64,000 nt of DNA from Desertivirga arenae (GTDB lineage: Bacteria; Bacteroidota; Bacteroidia; Sphingobacteriales; Sphingobacteriaceae): NCBI RefSeq assembly GCF_017355785.1, contig NZ_JAFEWE010000011.1:124001-188000 (forward strand), given 5' to 3'. Below the pieces are notes generated by a model. The model searched no databases. It saw only the letters and a list, made by a program, of their open reading frames with translations, and was not told the origin of the DNA. Below are positions 26,085 through 34,940 of the stretch, one piece after another. The translations under genes were made by a program, and so were the position numbers. Numbering within the stretch: the first letter of the stretch is position 1; every line of letters starts with the position of its first letter.

Positions 26085-27125
26085 TTATGGTCTATTTTTC
26101 TTAAGTGCCATGTCATTATCGTCAAGGTCCTGTCCAAAATCAGGCATCCCGTCTTTTGTCCATCTTAACACTCTTGCACGGGTATGCCGGTTAGGATCGT
26201 AAAGCGACTCACCCTTTATCTCTTTATAGTCTCGGGCGTGATAGATCATGATGTCTGTCTTACCATCTTCTGATACTGTAAAACTATTGTGTCCGGGACC
26301 AAAGCGTTTAAATTTCTCGTTAGTAAAGAATACAGGCTCTGGTAGTTTGTGCCAGGATTTCGGATCAAGAAGATCAGCGGATTCATCTGCCCACAGAAGT
26401 CCAAGGCAGTAATTAGCGTCAGTAGCACTTGCAGAAAAGGTCATGAACACTTTTCCATTCCGGACAATGACAGCAGGCCCTTCATTCACACGGTACTTTT
26501 TCGTCTCCCATGCATATTCAGGTTCTGATATTACCACCTGCTTATCATCCAGGGTGGTAGGACTTGTCATTTTGGCTATATATAAACCAGTGTTACTTAC
26601 TGTGGTTGAGGCCCTGTCGACCCATACCATGTATCTCTGACCTTTGTGCACGAAGGTGGTTTCATCCAGAGTGAATTCATTCCTTTTACTTACTATCTGC
26701 CCTTCTTCCTTCCACTCGCCTTTGAGAGGATCTTTTGAGGAATTAGACAAAGCGTATTTCCTGATCTCCCACTTATTTTCTGCAGAACCAGCAGCAAAAT
26801 ATATGTACCATTTCCCTTCAATAAAATGAAGCTCGGGTGCCCAAATGTGGTTACCCATTATGCCCTTATCATGCTTACGCCATACAACTACGGCCGGCGC
26901 ATTCTTGATACCGTTAATGGTCTTTGATGCTCTCAATTCTATCCTGTCATATTCGGGAACAGTGGCTATGAAGTAATATATCCCTTCTGATTTAGTAACA
27001 AAAGGATCTGCACGCTGCAGGGCTATCGGGTTGTCAAACTGGTTCTTCTTCAGTTTTTGCCCCTTCGCCGTCAATAAATTTAGCGCAAAGATTACTATAA
27101 AAGTGACTCCTAAAAATTTAAACAT
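26085..27125 (-). CDS. GH43 glycosidase (arabinofuranosidase/xylosidase-like)
   Basis: 346 residues with a signal peptide (FLGVTFIVIFALNLLTAKGQ). Five-bladed propeller family GH43: Asp40 in RADPFV (base), Asp154 in FTLDETTF (pKa modulator) and Glu215 in VNEGPAV (acid), plus WAPELHFIEGKWYIYFA and GPGHNSFTV. The family cleaves alpha-L-arabinofuranosides, xylosides or galactosides; the subfamily cannot be fixed from what I see, although the NEGP signature resembles exo-arabinofuranosidases. It is the most upstream gene of the minus-strand group 22.2-27.1 kb. Confidence 0.88.
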   Translation of the reverse strand: MFKFLGVTFIVIFALNLLTAKGQKLKKNQFDNPIALQRADPFVTKSEGIYYFIATVPEYDRIELRASKTINGIKNAPAVVVWRKHDKGIMGNHIWAPELHFIEGKWYIYFAAGSAENKWEIRKYALSNSSKDPLKGEWKEEGQIVSKRNEFTLDETTFVHKGQRYMVWVDRASTTVSNTGLYIAKMTSPTTLDDKQVVISEPEYAWETKKYRVNEGPAVIVRNGKVFMTFSASATDANYCLGLLWADESADLLDPKSWHKLPEPVFFTNEKFKRFGPGHNSFTVSEDGKTDIMIYHARDYKEIKGESLYDPNRHTRARVLRWTKDGMPDFGQDLDDNDMALKKNRP

Positions 27126-27268
27126 AGCTATTTCTTTAAAGCTTGGTTAGTAGAAACGATGTTACGAATATAAGACTAAGTTTTTTACTGATGCTTATTG
27201 CATCGCATGTTGCAGAAGCTGATTGATGTGAGAATAATTAGACTCTGATGAAATTAGGTGCAGCTTTG

Positions 27269-27304
27269 AAAAAAGCGATCCTCCTGGGAGGAGGATAGCT
27301 TTTT
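27269..27304. terminator. Terminator at the end of the mannan operon
   Basis: Stem of AAAAAGC and ATCCTCCT paired with AGGAGGAT and GCTTTTT, loop GGG, one bulged base on each side. It ends in a U-run on either strand. It follows the GH76 remnant on the minus strand by about 35 bases. Confidence 0.75.
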
Positions 27305-27338
27305 ATATAACCAATTTAGAGAAGGACAAGTTTTATAC

Positions 27339-27840
27339 CTATTGCTTTTGCCCGATAAAACTAAGACGTGCATACAGTTCCGCGATACAGGCCTCGTCCA
27401 ATAGCCATTTTGGCTTCCTGAGTTCCTCCTTGGCAGGTAGCCAACTGTGGGTAATAAAGCCGTACTTATCCTTTGAGTTATCCCAGGCATAGTTCAAGTC
27501 TTTCTCAATCGCTTTGATGTATTTATCGTTACCATCTATTCTGTACAGCGCCTCATATCCCCTAAAAAGGACCGTTACAAACCAGGGAAGGTCAATGTGA
27601 AGATTAAGGGTTTGATTTTTATTGACAGCTGAATAATATCTAGTAATTAGGTGTATCACCACCTCCGGAAGGAAAGTTTTCAGCAAATAAATTATGAGCA
27701 GGCACCCTGTAATGGTGCCATACTTTTCTATACATCTCTTCTGCCCGCCTTAGATATTCCTGTCTTCTGATTTTAGCTGGCTGCGCAAAAACAGGCGCAG
27801 AAAGCAAGTTCAGAGAAAGGAGGATTGCTGAAATTTTCAT
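27339..27840 (-). pseudogene. GH76 alpha-1,6-mannanase-like gene, internally deleted and frameshifted
   Basis: The 5' part (27640-27840) encodes a signal peptide (MKISAILLSLNLLSAPVFAQ) and YLRRAEEMYRKVWHHYRVP...FAENFP, then hits a stop after PNY. The 3' part, in another frame (27339 to about 27660), reads LHIDLPWFVTVLFRGYEALYRIDGN...YAWDNSKDKYGF...KPKWLLDEACIAELYARL, the conserved end of Bacteroidota GH76 proteins. A complete member has about 370-400 residues; about 230 central residues, including the catalytic Asp-Asp pair, are absent. The remnant is 26 bp downstream of the GH92 gene in the same operon. Confidence 0.75.
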
Positions 27841-27866
27841 AATGGATAATCAGATAACGCTATCAG

Positions 27867-30236
27867 CTATTGAGTTGATGGAGGTGATAAGAGGCCCCAA
27901 CTGGTATTTGGCTGAGCCCCCATGACAAGCTCCAATTTGCCACCCTTCATTAATTCATCTCTAAAAAGCCAGCAAGACTCTAAGGACTTACCATTAAATC
28001 GTGCTGACTGTACATAAACATTCTCAGCTGAATTATTCTGCGTTTCAATAACCAGATTTCTGCCATTTCCCAGTTTTACAGTAGTACGTTTGAAGATGGG
28101 ACTTCCGATCTGAATACTCGGCCTTAGATCAGAAAACCCTTTTACATCGAATAAGCCTAATGCAGATAAAACATACCAGGAGCCCAACTGTCCCTGATCC
28201 TCATCCTGTCCATAACCATATCCATGAATACTTTCTGTGCCATAGAACTCATCATTTATGGCTCGTGTGAATTTCTGAGTTAACCAAGGTTTGTTTGAGA
28301 AATTGAACAGCCAGCTGATATGTAAGTTAGGTTGGTTCCCATGATTATAAAGTGAATTAACTCCGGCAAACGCATCAATTGTTTTTCCGCCACCAAAACC
28401 GTTCTTTTGAGCATTGTTGAAAATACTCTCTAAACGGTTATTAAACTCCTCTTTACCTACTGCATCAATCAAGGCCCGGGGATTTTGAGGAACAAAGAAC
28501 GTATATTGAATCGCATTTCCCTCCTGAAAACCTCTCCAAGCCTGGTTCGGGTCAAAGTTGGATATAAAGTTTCCTTTTAGATCCTTTGGGTGAATAACCT
28601 TGGATTGCGGGTTAAATAAATTCCTCCATCCGTCAGAGTATTTGATAAGCTTCTGATAATCTCCTTCCTTACCCATTGCCTTTGCCATCTGAGCAGCAGC
28701 AAAAGCGCTATAAGAATACTCCATAGTATGAGAAGCAGAAAAAGTTGAACCCGTAGAATCTGTAATAAATTGATTGTCGGTTCCTCCAATAAAGGGACTA
28801 TAAGCCCGCTCAACAAAGGCTTTCACATCCATTTTCCCTGCACCTGCTTTCCTGTTCATCCAGCCCATTTCATTCTCATAAACTGCCTTATAAGCAAGAT
28901 CTGTATCGTAGTTCCTAATTCCGGCATTATAAGCAGCAGCAATTGCAAGTCCGACCATATTTGTGCCTACCCCTGAAGCAAAACTGCTATTAGCGATACC
29001 ATCACCAAACCAACCTCTTTCTTTATACACTTGAAGTTGAGTATGTACAAAATTACTGTAATGCTGAGGATAAGAAAGCGCCCACAACTGAGTTAAATTC
29101 CAGTACCCACCCCAAATAGCATCGGTATTTAAAAAATCAAAGCTAAATTTACCTTTACTATCCTTAGGAAGCTGTCCTATTGTACCATCGTGCCTCGGAA
29201 AAGATCCATTAACGTCACTTGCAACCCCACGGCCAAGCAAAGCATGAAATAAACCAGTATAAAACTTAGTCTTGTTTGCGGTGCTCTCATCCTCTACATA
29301 GAGTTTACTAAGCTCATTTTGCCAGGTATATTGTGCTAATTTTTTCGCTTTATCAAAAGTTAAATTTTCAGCTTCTTCATACATGTTCAACTTAGCATTC
29401 TCAATAGAAGTGTAGGATAATCCTACCTTAAGCTCTATTGATTCCTTATCCTGGGTTTGATACTCCAAATATAAGCCTGCACCTTTTCCAAAGGCAGAAT
29501 TGGAACCTTGCTGAATGCCTGCAGCAGTAAATGCCCCAACTTTTGCCGGCTTTTTGCTGATTTGCCCGTAGATATACATGGATACCCTACCTTCCGGATC
29601 GTACTGAACAAAGTATTTTGGATATGTTTTTACAAATCCCTCGAAATGCACATCATCGATCATTCGGATAGAAGCATCACTTACCGGTCCGCTTTCTCCC
29701 TGTACGTTCCCAATGTCCAGTATTATACGGGATTGCTGATTTTGCGAAAAGGTATAGCGATGAAACCCAACATGTTTTGTAGCAGTTAATTCAGCCAAAA
29801 TGTTGTAATCGTCAAGCTTCACCCTGTAGTAACCCGGTTCTGCAAGTTCATTTTTACGGTCAAAGTTGGAACGGTAACCAGACCCTGGTTTGTTCAGATC
29901 TCCAGGTCTAACTTTTAATTCACCTGCTGTTGGCATAAAACTTACTCCACCTACCTGCCACTCGTGGAAATGGACAAATCCCTCAATAGAATTGTGCCTG
30001 GTATCATAACCTACAGCTTCCCAACCCTGGTTATTTCCATAACTTCCGTTAGTAGATGGGGCCAGTTTTGCCATTCCATACGGGGTTGCGGCAGGTGTAT
30101 AAAAAAACCATCTGCTATGAGCTGTACCAATATTAGGATTTACGTACTTAAGAACGCTTTCACGTTTTACACCGCAAGAGGCTAAACTTATAGCAGTCAG
30201 AAGCATGGCTGCCTTAATATGTTTTTTTATTTTCAT
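27867..30236 (-). CDS. GH92 alpha-mannosidase lipoprotein
   Basis: 789 residues with lipoprotein signal (AISLASC). GH92 enzymes are calcium-dependent exo-alpha-mannosidases. Seen: VNPNIGTAHSRWFFYTPAATPYGMAKLAPST at the N-terminal beta-sandwich, then in the (alpha/alpha)6 domain WGGYWNLTQLWALSYP, IGGTDNQF, the acid region EGNAIQYTFFVP, NQPNLHISWLFN, and the base region GQDEDQGQLGSWYVLSALGLFDV. All family landmarks are present, so this copy looks functional. Probably tethered at the outer membrane, it trims mannose for the MFS porter and isomerase upstream in the operon. Confidence 0.93.
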   Translation of the reverse strand: MKIKKHIKAAMLLTAISLASCGVKRESVLKYVNPNIGTAHSRWFFYTPAATPYGMAKLAPSTNGSYGNNQGWEAVGYDTRHNSIEGFVHFHEWQVGGVSFMPTAGELKVRPGDLNKPGSGYRSNFDRKNELAEPGYYRVKLDDYNILAELTATKHVGFHRYTFSQNQQSRIILDIGNVQGESGPVSDASIRMIDDVHFEGFVKTYPKYFVQYDPEGRVSMYIYGQISKKPAKVGAFTAAGIQQGSNSAFGKGAGLYLEYQTQDKESIELKVGLSYTSIENAKLNMYEEAENLTFDKAKKLAQYTWQNELSKLYVEDESTANKTKFYTGLFHALLGRGVASDVNGSFPRHDGTIGQLPKDSKGKFSFDFLNTDAIWGGYWNLTQLWALSYPQHYSNFVHTQLQVYKERGWFGDGIANSSFASGVGTNMVGLAIAAAYNAGIRNYDTDLAYKAVYENEMGWMNRKAGAGKMDVKAFVERAYSPFIGGTDNQFITDSTGSTFSASHTMEYSYSAFAAAQMAKAMGKEGDYQKLIKYSDGWRNLFNPQSKVIHPKDLKGNFISNFDPNQAWRGFQEGNAIQYTFFVPQNPRALIDAVGKEEFNNRLESIFNNAQKNGFGGGKTIDAFAGVNSLYNHGNQPNLHISWLFNFSNKPWLTQKFTRAINDEFYGTESIHGYGYGQDEDQGQLGSWYVLSALGLFDVKGFSDLRPSIQIGSPIFKRTTVKLGNGRNLVIETQNNSAENVYVQSARFNGKSLESCWLFRDELMKGGKLELVMGAQPNTSWGLLSPPSTQ

Positions 30237-30241
30237 TTGAA

Positions 30242-30610
30242 CTATTTAGTTGTGCTGTATTTCGAATATAAAGCCTGAACTCTTTGCATCCAGGCCTGGT
30301 CGACCCCTTCAATTTCTGCAGAGCGATCAGAGCCATCCATCCTGGCAAAAAAATGATAAGCCTTTGTTGTCGGATTCCTGTTTGAAACATTTAAACCGTC
30401 AATATTTTGCCTGGCATATTCAAGCCAGGTTTTATTATTGTCAGCTTCATACAGACGTATCATTGCTTGTGAGCCCCATGCACACCAGGCCGGATTTACC
30501 CTGTTATCCGTAGTATTAAAAATATACTTTTTACGTGAAGCATTCCATAATACCGTATTCATTGCTGCACCCAAGGCCTGAGCCCTACTAAGGTACGTTG
30601 GATCATTCAT
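30242..30610 (-). pseudogene. 3' fragment of a secreted glycosidase-like gene
   Basis: 122 codons (MNDPTYLSRAQALG... to QAWMQRVQALYSKYS) with no signal peptide, ending six bases before the GH92 start. A stop codon lies eight codons upstream in frame, and just 44 bases separate it from the transporter gene. Helical repeats such as WCAWGSQAMIRLYEADNNKTWLEYARQNI suggest the C-terminal half of an (alpha/alpha)-toroid glycosidase, but I cannot name the family. It could be translated as a small protein; a truncated gene is more likely. Confidence 0.55.
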
Positions 30611-30654
30611 GACCTGGTAAATTTTTGTATTTCATATAATTGGTTTAATTAGTT

Positions 30655-32055
30655 CTATTTATTGAGACGCTCGTTATAGGATTGGTTCCAGTAATTTTCA
30701 ATGTATTCAAGCGATTTCCCCTTGGTTTCGGGAATTAGCTTCCAGGTGAGCCATAGAGCGGGGGAGCAGCACAGGGCGAAGAGCCAAAAGGTCCAGGATG
30801 CACCTACACCTTCAAGCATTACTGGAGTTAACTGTCCAACAATGAAGTTGCCGATCCATAAGGACAGGGTTGCAAGAGCCATTGATTTACCACGAATGGC
30901 GTTCGGGAATATTTCTCCGATCACCACCCAGCATACCGGGCCAAAAGAAAAGGCAAAACATGCAATAAAAGCAAGAATGAAAATCAATATCCACGGGCCA
31001 GATATAATATTTAAGGCGAATAGTCCTCCTATTAGAATTAAAGAGAGTACGGCTCCTGCTATCCCAACATATAGAAGCGGCCTGCGGCCCCACTTATCTA
31101 CAGTAAATATTGCAACGAAGGTGAATACAACATTCACCAGACCGATTGTTACCTGTCCGCCCAGAGCACTATTCAATGTAAATCCTGCTTCTTCAAGAAT
31201 TCTTGGACCATAGTAAATAACTGCATTGATACCACAAATTTGGGATAGAAATGGCAACAGAAGACCGATCCAGAGCGCCTTTCTATAAACCGGTTTGAAT
31301 AATTCACTTAAAGATTCATTTCTATCTTCATCTTGAGATAAATCAAACTCAAGAACCTCTGCTTCGGCAATTTGCTTTCCATTAACTCTGATTAAGATGT
31401 CAGCGGCTTCCTGCCTTTGTCCCTTCAACAACAGCCACCTGGGAGATTCTGGCACCAGGAAGATACAGAGAAGAAACACAGCAGCCGGGACAGCCCCTAG
31501 TCCAAGCATTGCCCGCCACACTTCAGTTGAGAAAATTCTGTTAAATGCAGCATTTGGAAGATTTGAAGAGGCATGTTCGACAAGGTATGCGTTTGAAAAA
31601 TAAGCGATCACTATACCAATGGTTAAGGCAAGCTGGTATAATGTAACCCTCATACCTCTGTACTTTGGTGGAGCAAATTCTGAAATATAAAGTGGAGAAA
31701 CCATAGAAGCGACTCCTATGCCTACCCCTCCTACCAACCGGAAGATGATAAGCGTACTGAAAGAGCCAGTAAGCATACAGCCAATAGAAGAGGCCAGAAA
31801 CAGGATTGCTGAAATTAAAAGGACAGGTTTCCTGCCATACTTGTCGCTAAGTCTTCCAGATAACATTACCCCTGCAATACAACCCAGCAATGCGCAACTA
31901 ACAAACCAACCCTCGCTTACCGCATTCAGGTTAAAGTCGTTTTTTACAAGAGTTACAGTACCCGAAATAACAGCTGTATCAAAGCCAAACAGAAAACCTC
32001 CAAGCGCAGCTACCGCACATATGAGATATAGGTAGGCATTACTTTTCTTTTCCAT
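30655..32055 (-). CDS. MFS sugar porter
   Basis: 466 residues, 12 membrane helices, sugar-porter subfamily (XylE/GLUT-like). Signatures: GFLFGFDTAVISG in helix 1, RLSDKYGRKPVLL between helices 2 and 3, VPESPRWLLLKGQ after helix 6, DKWGRRPLLYVG and the C-terminal PETKGKSLEYIE. Proton-coupled uptake of a hexose across the inner membrane; in this operon mannose is the obvious candidate. It follows the isomerase-like gene by 29 bp and precedes the glycosidase fragment. Confidence 0.92.
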   Translation of the reverse strand: MEKKSNAYLYLICAVAALGGFLFGFDTAVISGTVTLVKNDFNLNAVSEGWFVSCALLGCIAGVMLSGRLSDKYGRKPVLLISAILFLASSIGCMLTGSFSTLIIFRLVGGVGIGVASMVSPLYISEFAPPKYRGMRVTLYQLALTIGIVIAYFSNAYLVEHASSNLPNAAFNRIFSTEVWRAMLGLGAVPAAVFLLCIFLVPESPRWLLLKGQRQEAADILIRVNGKQIAEAEVLEFDLSQDEDRNESLSELFKPVYRKALWIGLLLPFLSQICGINAVIYYGPRILEEAGFTLNSALGGQVTIGLVNVVFTFVAIFTVDKWGRRPLLYVGIAGAVLSLILIGGLFALNIISGPWILIFILAFIACFAFSFGPVCWVVIGEIFPNAIRGKSMALATLSLWIGNFIVGQLTPVMLEGVGASWTFWLFALCCSPALWLTWKLIPETKGKSLEYIENYWNQSYNERLNK

Positions 32056-32084
32056 AACGTTTTTTTGGTTCGTGGTTAGAATAT

Positions 32085-33902
32085 TTATTTCAAAAAGGCT
32101 TTAATAACTTTTGCCTTTCCTTCTCCAAGATTAATGAGCTCATAGTTTGATGCAGTAGCTGGAATAACAAAGGTTTCAGCGTAAGCAAATACCTGACTGC
32201 AGCCATCTGGTGTTTTCAGCAATACTGAAGAGCCTTCTACTAACATCATTACATGGCAGCAATTATCAGTGCTTACAGCAACACTTTTAGTAAACTCTAG
32301 CCTGTGTACATCATAAAAGTGGTCTTTATGGGTTGGCAAATGGATTATCTGCCAATCTGGTCCTTGTTCCAGAACATATTGATGAGAAATCAATTCTCGT
32401 TCAACCCGATCTCCTTTCCTTTCAAAATCAAGATTATTGAAAGCATGTTCAATATTTATAGGCCTAGGTTTACCTTCCAAATCCAGTCGTAGCCAATCAT
32501 ACATTTTAAATGTAAAAATGTAAGGGGTGGCACTGATCTCCAGAACAAGATTATCCTTGCCGGAACTATGAATGGTGCCATTAGGAATTAGAAACAGATC
32601 GTGCTTTTTGGCAGTATGGCACTGTACAAAGTCTTCAATATCTATTTCTTTGCCTTCGGTTTGGCTCACCTCCAGGCTGGACCTGAATTTAACCTCATCA
32701 ATATTTTCCTGGAATCCCAGGTAGACCTTAGCATCTTCCCTGCAGTCTAAAATATAATAGGTCTCGTCCTGCGTAATATTTTCGCCAAAAACCTCCTGTA
32801 TGTACTTCAACCGCGGGTGTACCTGTATGGAAAGATTTCCGCCATCAAAGGTGTCTAGAAAGTCGAAACGGATAGGAAACTCATGTCCAAACACTCCAGC
32901 ATGCTTCCCTAATACTTGCTGATAGTTATTAAACATTAGGAAGTCGAAAGAGACCTCAAGAAGATAACCGTCACTTTCAAATACCAACCCATTTTCAGGA
33001 ACTATCAATTCAAAGGACCAGGCATAGTTAACCACATCTTTATTAAGGTGCTTAATATGATCTTTAATCCATTGGCCTCCCCAGGCCCCAGGCTCGAACC
33101 AGGGCCTTACCCGAATAACTGTATGGCTTATTTTAGCAAGGCCTTCGAATAGCGCCTCTCTAAACATCCAATTAATATCATTTCCCCATTGACTGTCTGC
33201 TATAACTTCAATTCTTTCAAGAATGGCCTTTTTGTGATCGTTCAACAGTACCCAATCCACAAAATAAAAGCGCTTATACATTGATGCAGGTTCCGAAGGA
33301 GCATTGCAACCTAAATTGGTTATCGAACCTGCCCGCATTCGGAATTGCAATTCGTTCTTGGGAAGATCAAAATAAACTACAGGAACGTTCCAGTTTACCA
33401 AAGCAGCCCCGCAGCCGATAAGGATATTTATATTACAATCAAGCTTCGGCTTTACCTCAAACAACTCTTGATTATACAAGCTATCCAGGCTTAAGGTACA
33501 TTTGGTTCCCCAAACAGAATCATCTGATCCAAGAAATGGCTCAACCATTCGCTCGATTTCCTCTGAGGACTTGAAATAATCAGATGTTTTTAAAATGTTA
33601 GTTGTTAAGCCGGTATCTGTAAAGTACTCTGTTAATCCACTTACTACATCGTCCCAAAAAACACCTGCAAACCCGTCAATGATCACTGAGCCTTGCTCCA
33701 TAATATATTTGGCCAAGCCTTCATAGCCATTAAAAATCTTGTTATCTCCTAGTGGACAAAAGGGGTAAATGTTATACTCTTCTTTTTCCGTAAGATGCCC
33801 TTCTAATTTAACAGGCATCAGATATTGGGAAGATTTCCTGCGGATAAGTTCTCCTGGCGCTGCCTCTACTATTAATTTTTCTAGTTGATTATAATTAGTC
33901 AT
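32085..33902 (-). CDS. Class I mannose-6-phosphate isomerase-like protein with N-terminal extension
   Basis: 605 residues, far longer than ordinary ManA of 300-400. The C-terminal ~345 residues are a type I phosphomannose isomerase cupin: RVRPWFEPGAWGGQWIK, zinc ligands Gln360 and His362 (LSIQVHP), Glu380 (DETYYIL) and His445 (PNGTIHSSG). It should convert mannose-6-phosphate to fructose-6-phosphate, or isomerise a related sugar. The first ~250 residues (VIIDGFAGVFWDDV, LIGCGAALVNWNVPVVYFDLP) are an unidentified domain. First gene of the operon, divergent from GntR; its promoter region holds the palindromes at 33914 and 34001. Confidence 0.82.
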   Translation of the reverse strand: MTNYNQLEKLIVEAAPGELIRRKSSQYLMPVKLEGHLTEKEEYNIYPFCPLGDNKIFNGYEGLAKYIMEQGSVIIDGFAGVFWDDVVSGLTEYFTDTGLTTNILKTSDYFKSSEEIERMVEPFLGSDDSVWGTKCTLSLDSLYNQELFEVKPKLDCNINILIGCGAALVNWNVPVVYFDLPKNELQFRMRAGSITNLGCNAPSEPASMYKRFYFVDWVLLNDHKKAILERIEVIADSQWGNDINWMFREALFEGLAKISHTVIRVRPWFEPGAWGGQWIKDHIKHLNKDVVNYAWSFELIVPENGLVFESDGYLLEVSFDFLMFNNYQQVLGKHAGVFGHEFPIRFDFLDTFDGGNLSIQVHPRLKYIQEVFGENITQDETYYILDCREDAKVYLGFQENIDEVKFRSSLEVSQTEGKEIDIEDFVQCHTAKKHDLFLIPNGTIHSSGKDNLVLEISATPYIFTFKMYDWLRLDLEGKPRPINIEHAFNNLDFERKGDRVERELISHQYVLEQGPDWQIIHLPTHKDHFYDVHRLEFTKSVAVSTDNCCHVMMLVEGSSVLLKTPDGCSQVFAYAETFVIPATASNYELINLGEGKAKVIKAFLK

Positions 33903-33913
33903 TTGTAGTATTG

Positions 33914-33923
33914 TATGTACATA
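33914..33923. promoter_or_regulatory. Candidate GntR operator 1
   Basis: TATGTACATA is a perfect 10-bp palindrome located 12 bases upstream of the isomerase-like start codon. The TATGTACA core recurs in the second site at 34006. Confidence 0.45.
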
Positions 33924-34000
33924 TATTCAATTTCAGCAAACAAGACGCCGTTGATATAACCAAACCTTAGCATAAATAAAGAGAAAAAGGCGTTTTGATA

Positions 34001-34030
34001 ATCAATATGTACAAACATATTAATATTGAT
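34001..34030. promoter_or_regulatory. Candidate GntR operator 2, nested palindrome
   Basis: ATATGT-ACAA-ACATAT (34005-34020) lies within an outer pair ATCAATAT (34001-34008) and ATATTGAT (34023-34030). It sits midway in the divergent gap between the mannose operon and the GntR gene, sharing TATGTACA with the site at 33914. Confidence 0.5.
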
Positions 34031-34123
34031 TGTAAAAGTAAAACACAATTGATAACTTTTTTTCAATCGGTTTTTGTCGCACAAATTGATTTCGGAGAAA
34101 AATATTTCTAGTATTGCAGTTTT

Positions 34124-34855
34124 ATGAAGAACTCCATTGATCACAAAAGCCCTGTTCCCCTACATATCCAGGCAGAAACTGCATTAAGAGAGTTAATAGC
34201 TTCTGAAGAATACAGAAATGGCAAGACGTTGCCGAACGAGGTAGAAATGGCCAAAATGATGGCAATTTCCCGAACTACTTTGCGACAAGCAATAAATAAG
34301 CTTGTATTTGAAGGTCTGTTAGTCAGGAAGAAGCGTAAAGGAACCACGGTTGCAGACAATGCGGTTAGTTCAAGATCCAACAACTGGCTCAGTTTCTCCC
34401 AGGAAATGAAGCTTCGAGGCATAACTATTAAGAATTTTGAATTTCATGTTACCTGGGTATTTCCTGATGATGCCCTTGCAAATTTTTTCGACATAAGTAA
34501 GGATCGCCAGGTGTTAAAGATGGAGCGGGTTAGAGGAAGACCGGAGGAACCTTTTGTCTATTTCGCTTCATACTTCCATCCGCGTATCGGGTTAACTGGG
34601 GACGAAGATTTTAAAAGGCCGCTTTACGAGCTACTTGAACAGGATTACTCTGTAATTGCAACCCTATCTAAAGAAGAAATCAGTGCAAAAGGAGCCGATC
34701 CGTTTATTGCGGAAAAACTGCGGATTGCAGCTGATAGTCCTGTGTTATTAAGAAAGAGGTTCGTTTTCGATCAGGGAGACCGTCCTATTGAATACAATTT
34801 AGGTTATTACAAAGCTGGCAGCTTTGTTTATACTGTCGAAAGCAGAAGAGAATAG
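34124..34855 (+). CDS. GntR family regulator with UTRA domain (HutC subfamily)
   Basis: 243 residues. N-terminal winged helix (VPLHIQAETALRELIASEEYRNGKTLPNEVEMAKMMAISRTTLRQAINKLVFEGLLVRKKRKGTTV), then a UTRA ligand-binding domain (FYFASYFHPRIG-like PFVYFASYFHPRIGL, LLEQDYSVIATLSKEEISAKGAD, VLLRKRFVFDQGDRPIEYNLGYYKAGSF). It is divergent from the mannose/mannan operon and probably represses it until a sugar phosphate binds. A bidirectional terminator follows. Confidence 0.9.
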   Translation: MKNSIDHKSPVPLHIQAETALRELIASEEYRNGKTLPNEVEMAKMMAISRTTLRQAINKLVFEGLLVRKKRKGTTVADNAVSSRSNNWLSFSQEMKLRGITIKNFEFHVTWVFPDDALANFFDISKDRQVLKMERVRGRPEEPFVYFASYFHPRIGLTGDEDFKRPLYELLEQDYSVIATLSKEEISAKGADPFIAEKLRIAADSPVLLRKRFVFDQGDRPIEYNLGYYKAGSFVYTVESRRE

Positions 34856-34879
34856 AATTATTGATAAAGTCTACATAAA

Positions 34880-34906
34880 AAAAGAGGCTTACTAAGCCTC
34901 TTTTTT
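34880..34906. terminator. Bidirectional terminator
   Basis: AAAGAGGCTT-ACT-AAGCCTCTTTTTT: 8-9-bp stem with a U-run on the plus strand and an A/T-rich flank on the other. It separates the converging GntR and subtilase genes. Confidence 0.85.
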
Positions 34907-34940
34907 ATGATATTTTAAATAACCAGGAACTAGAAATAAC

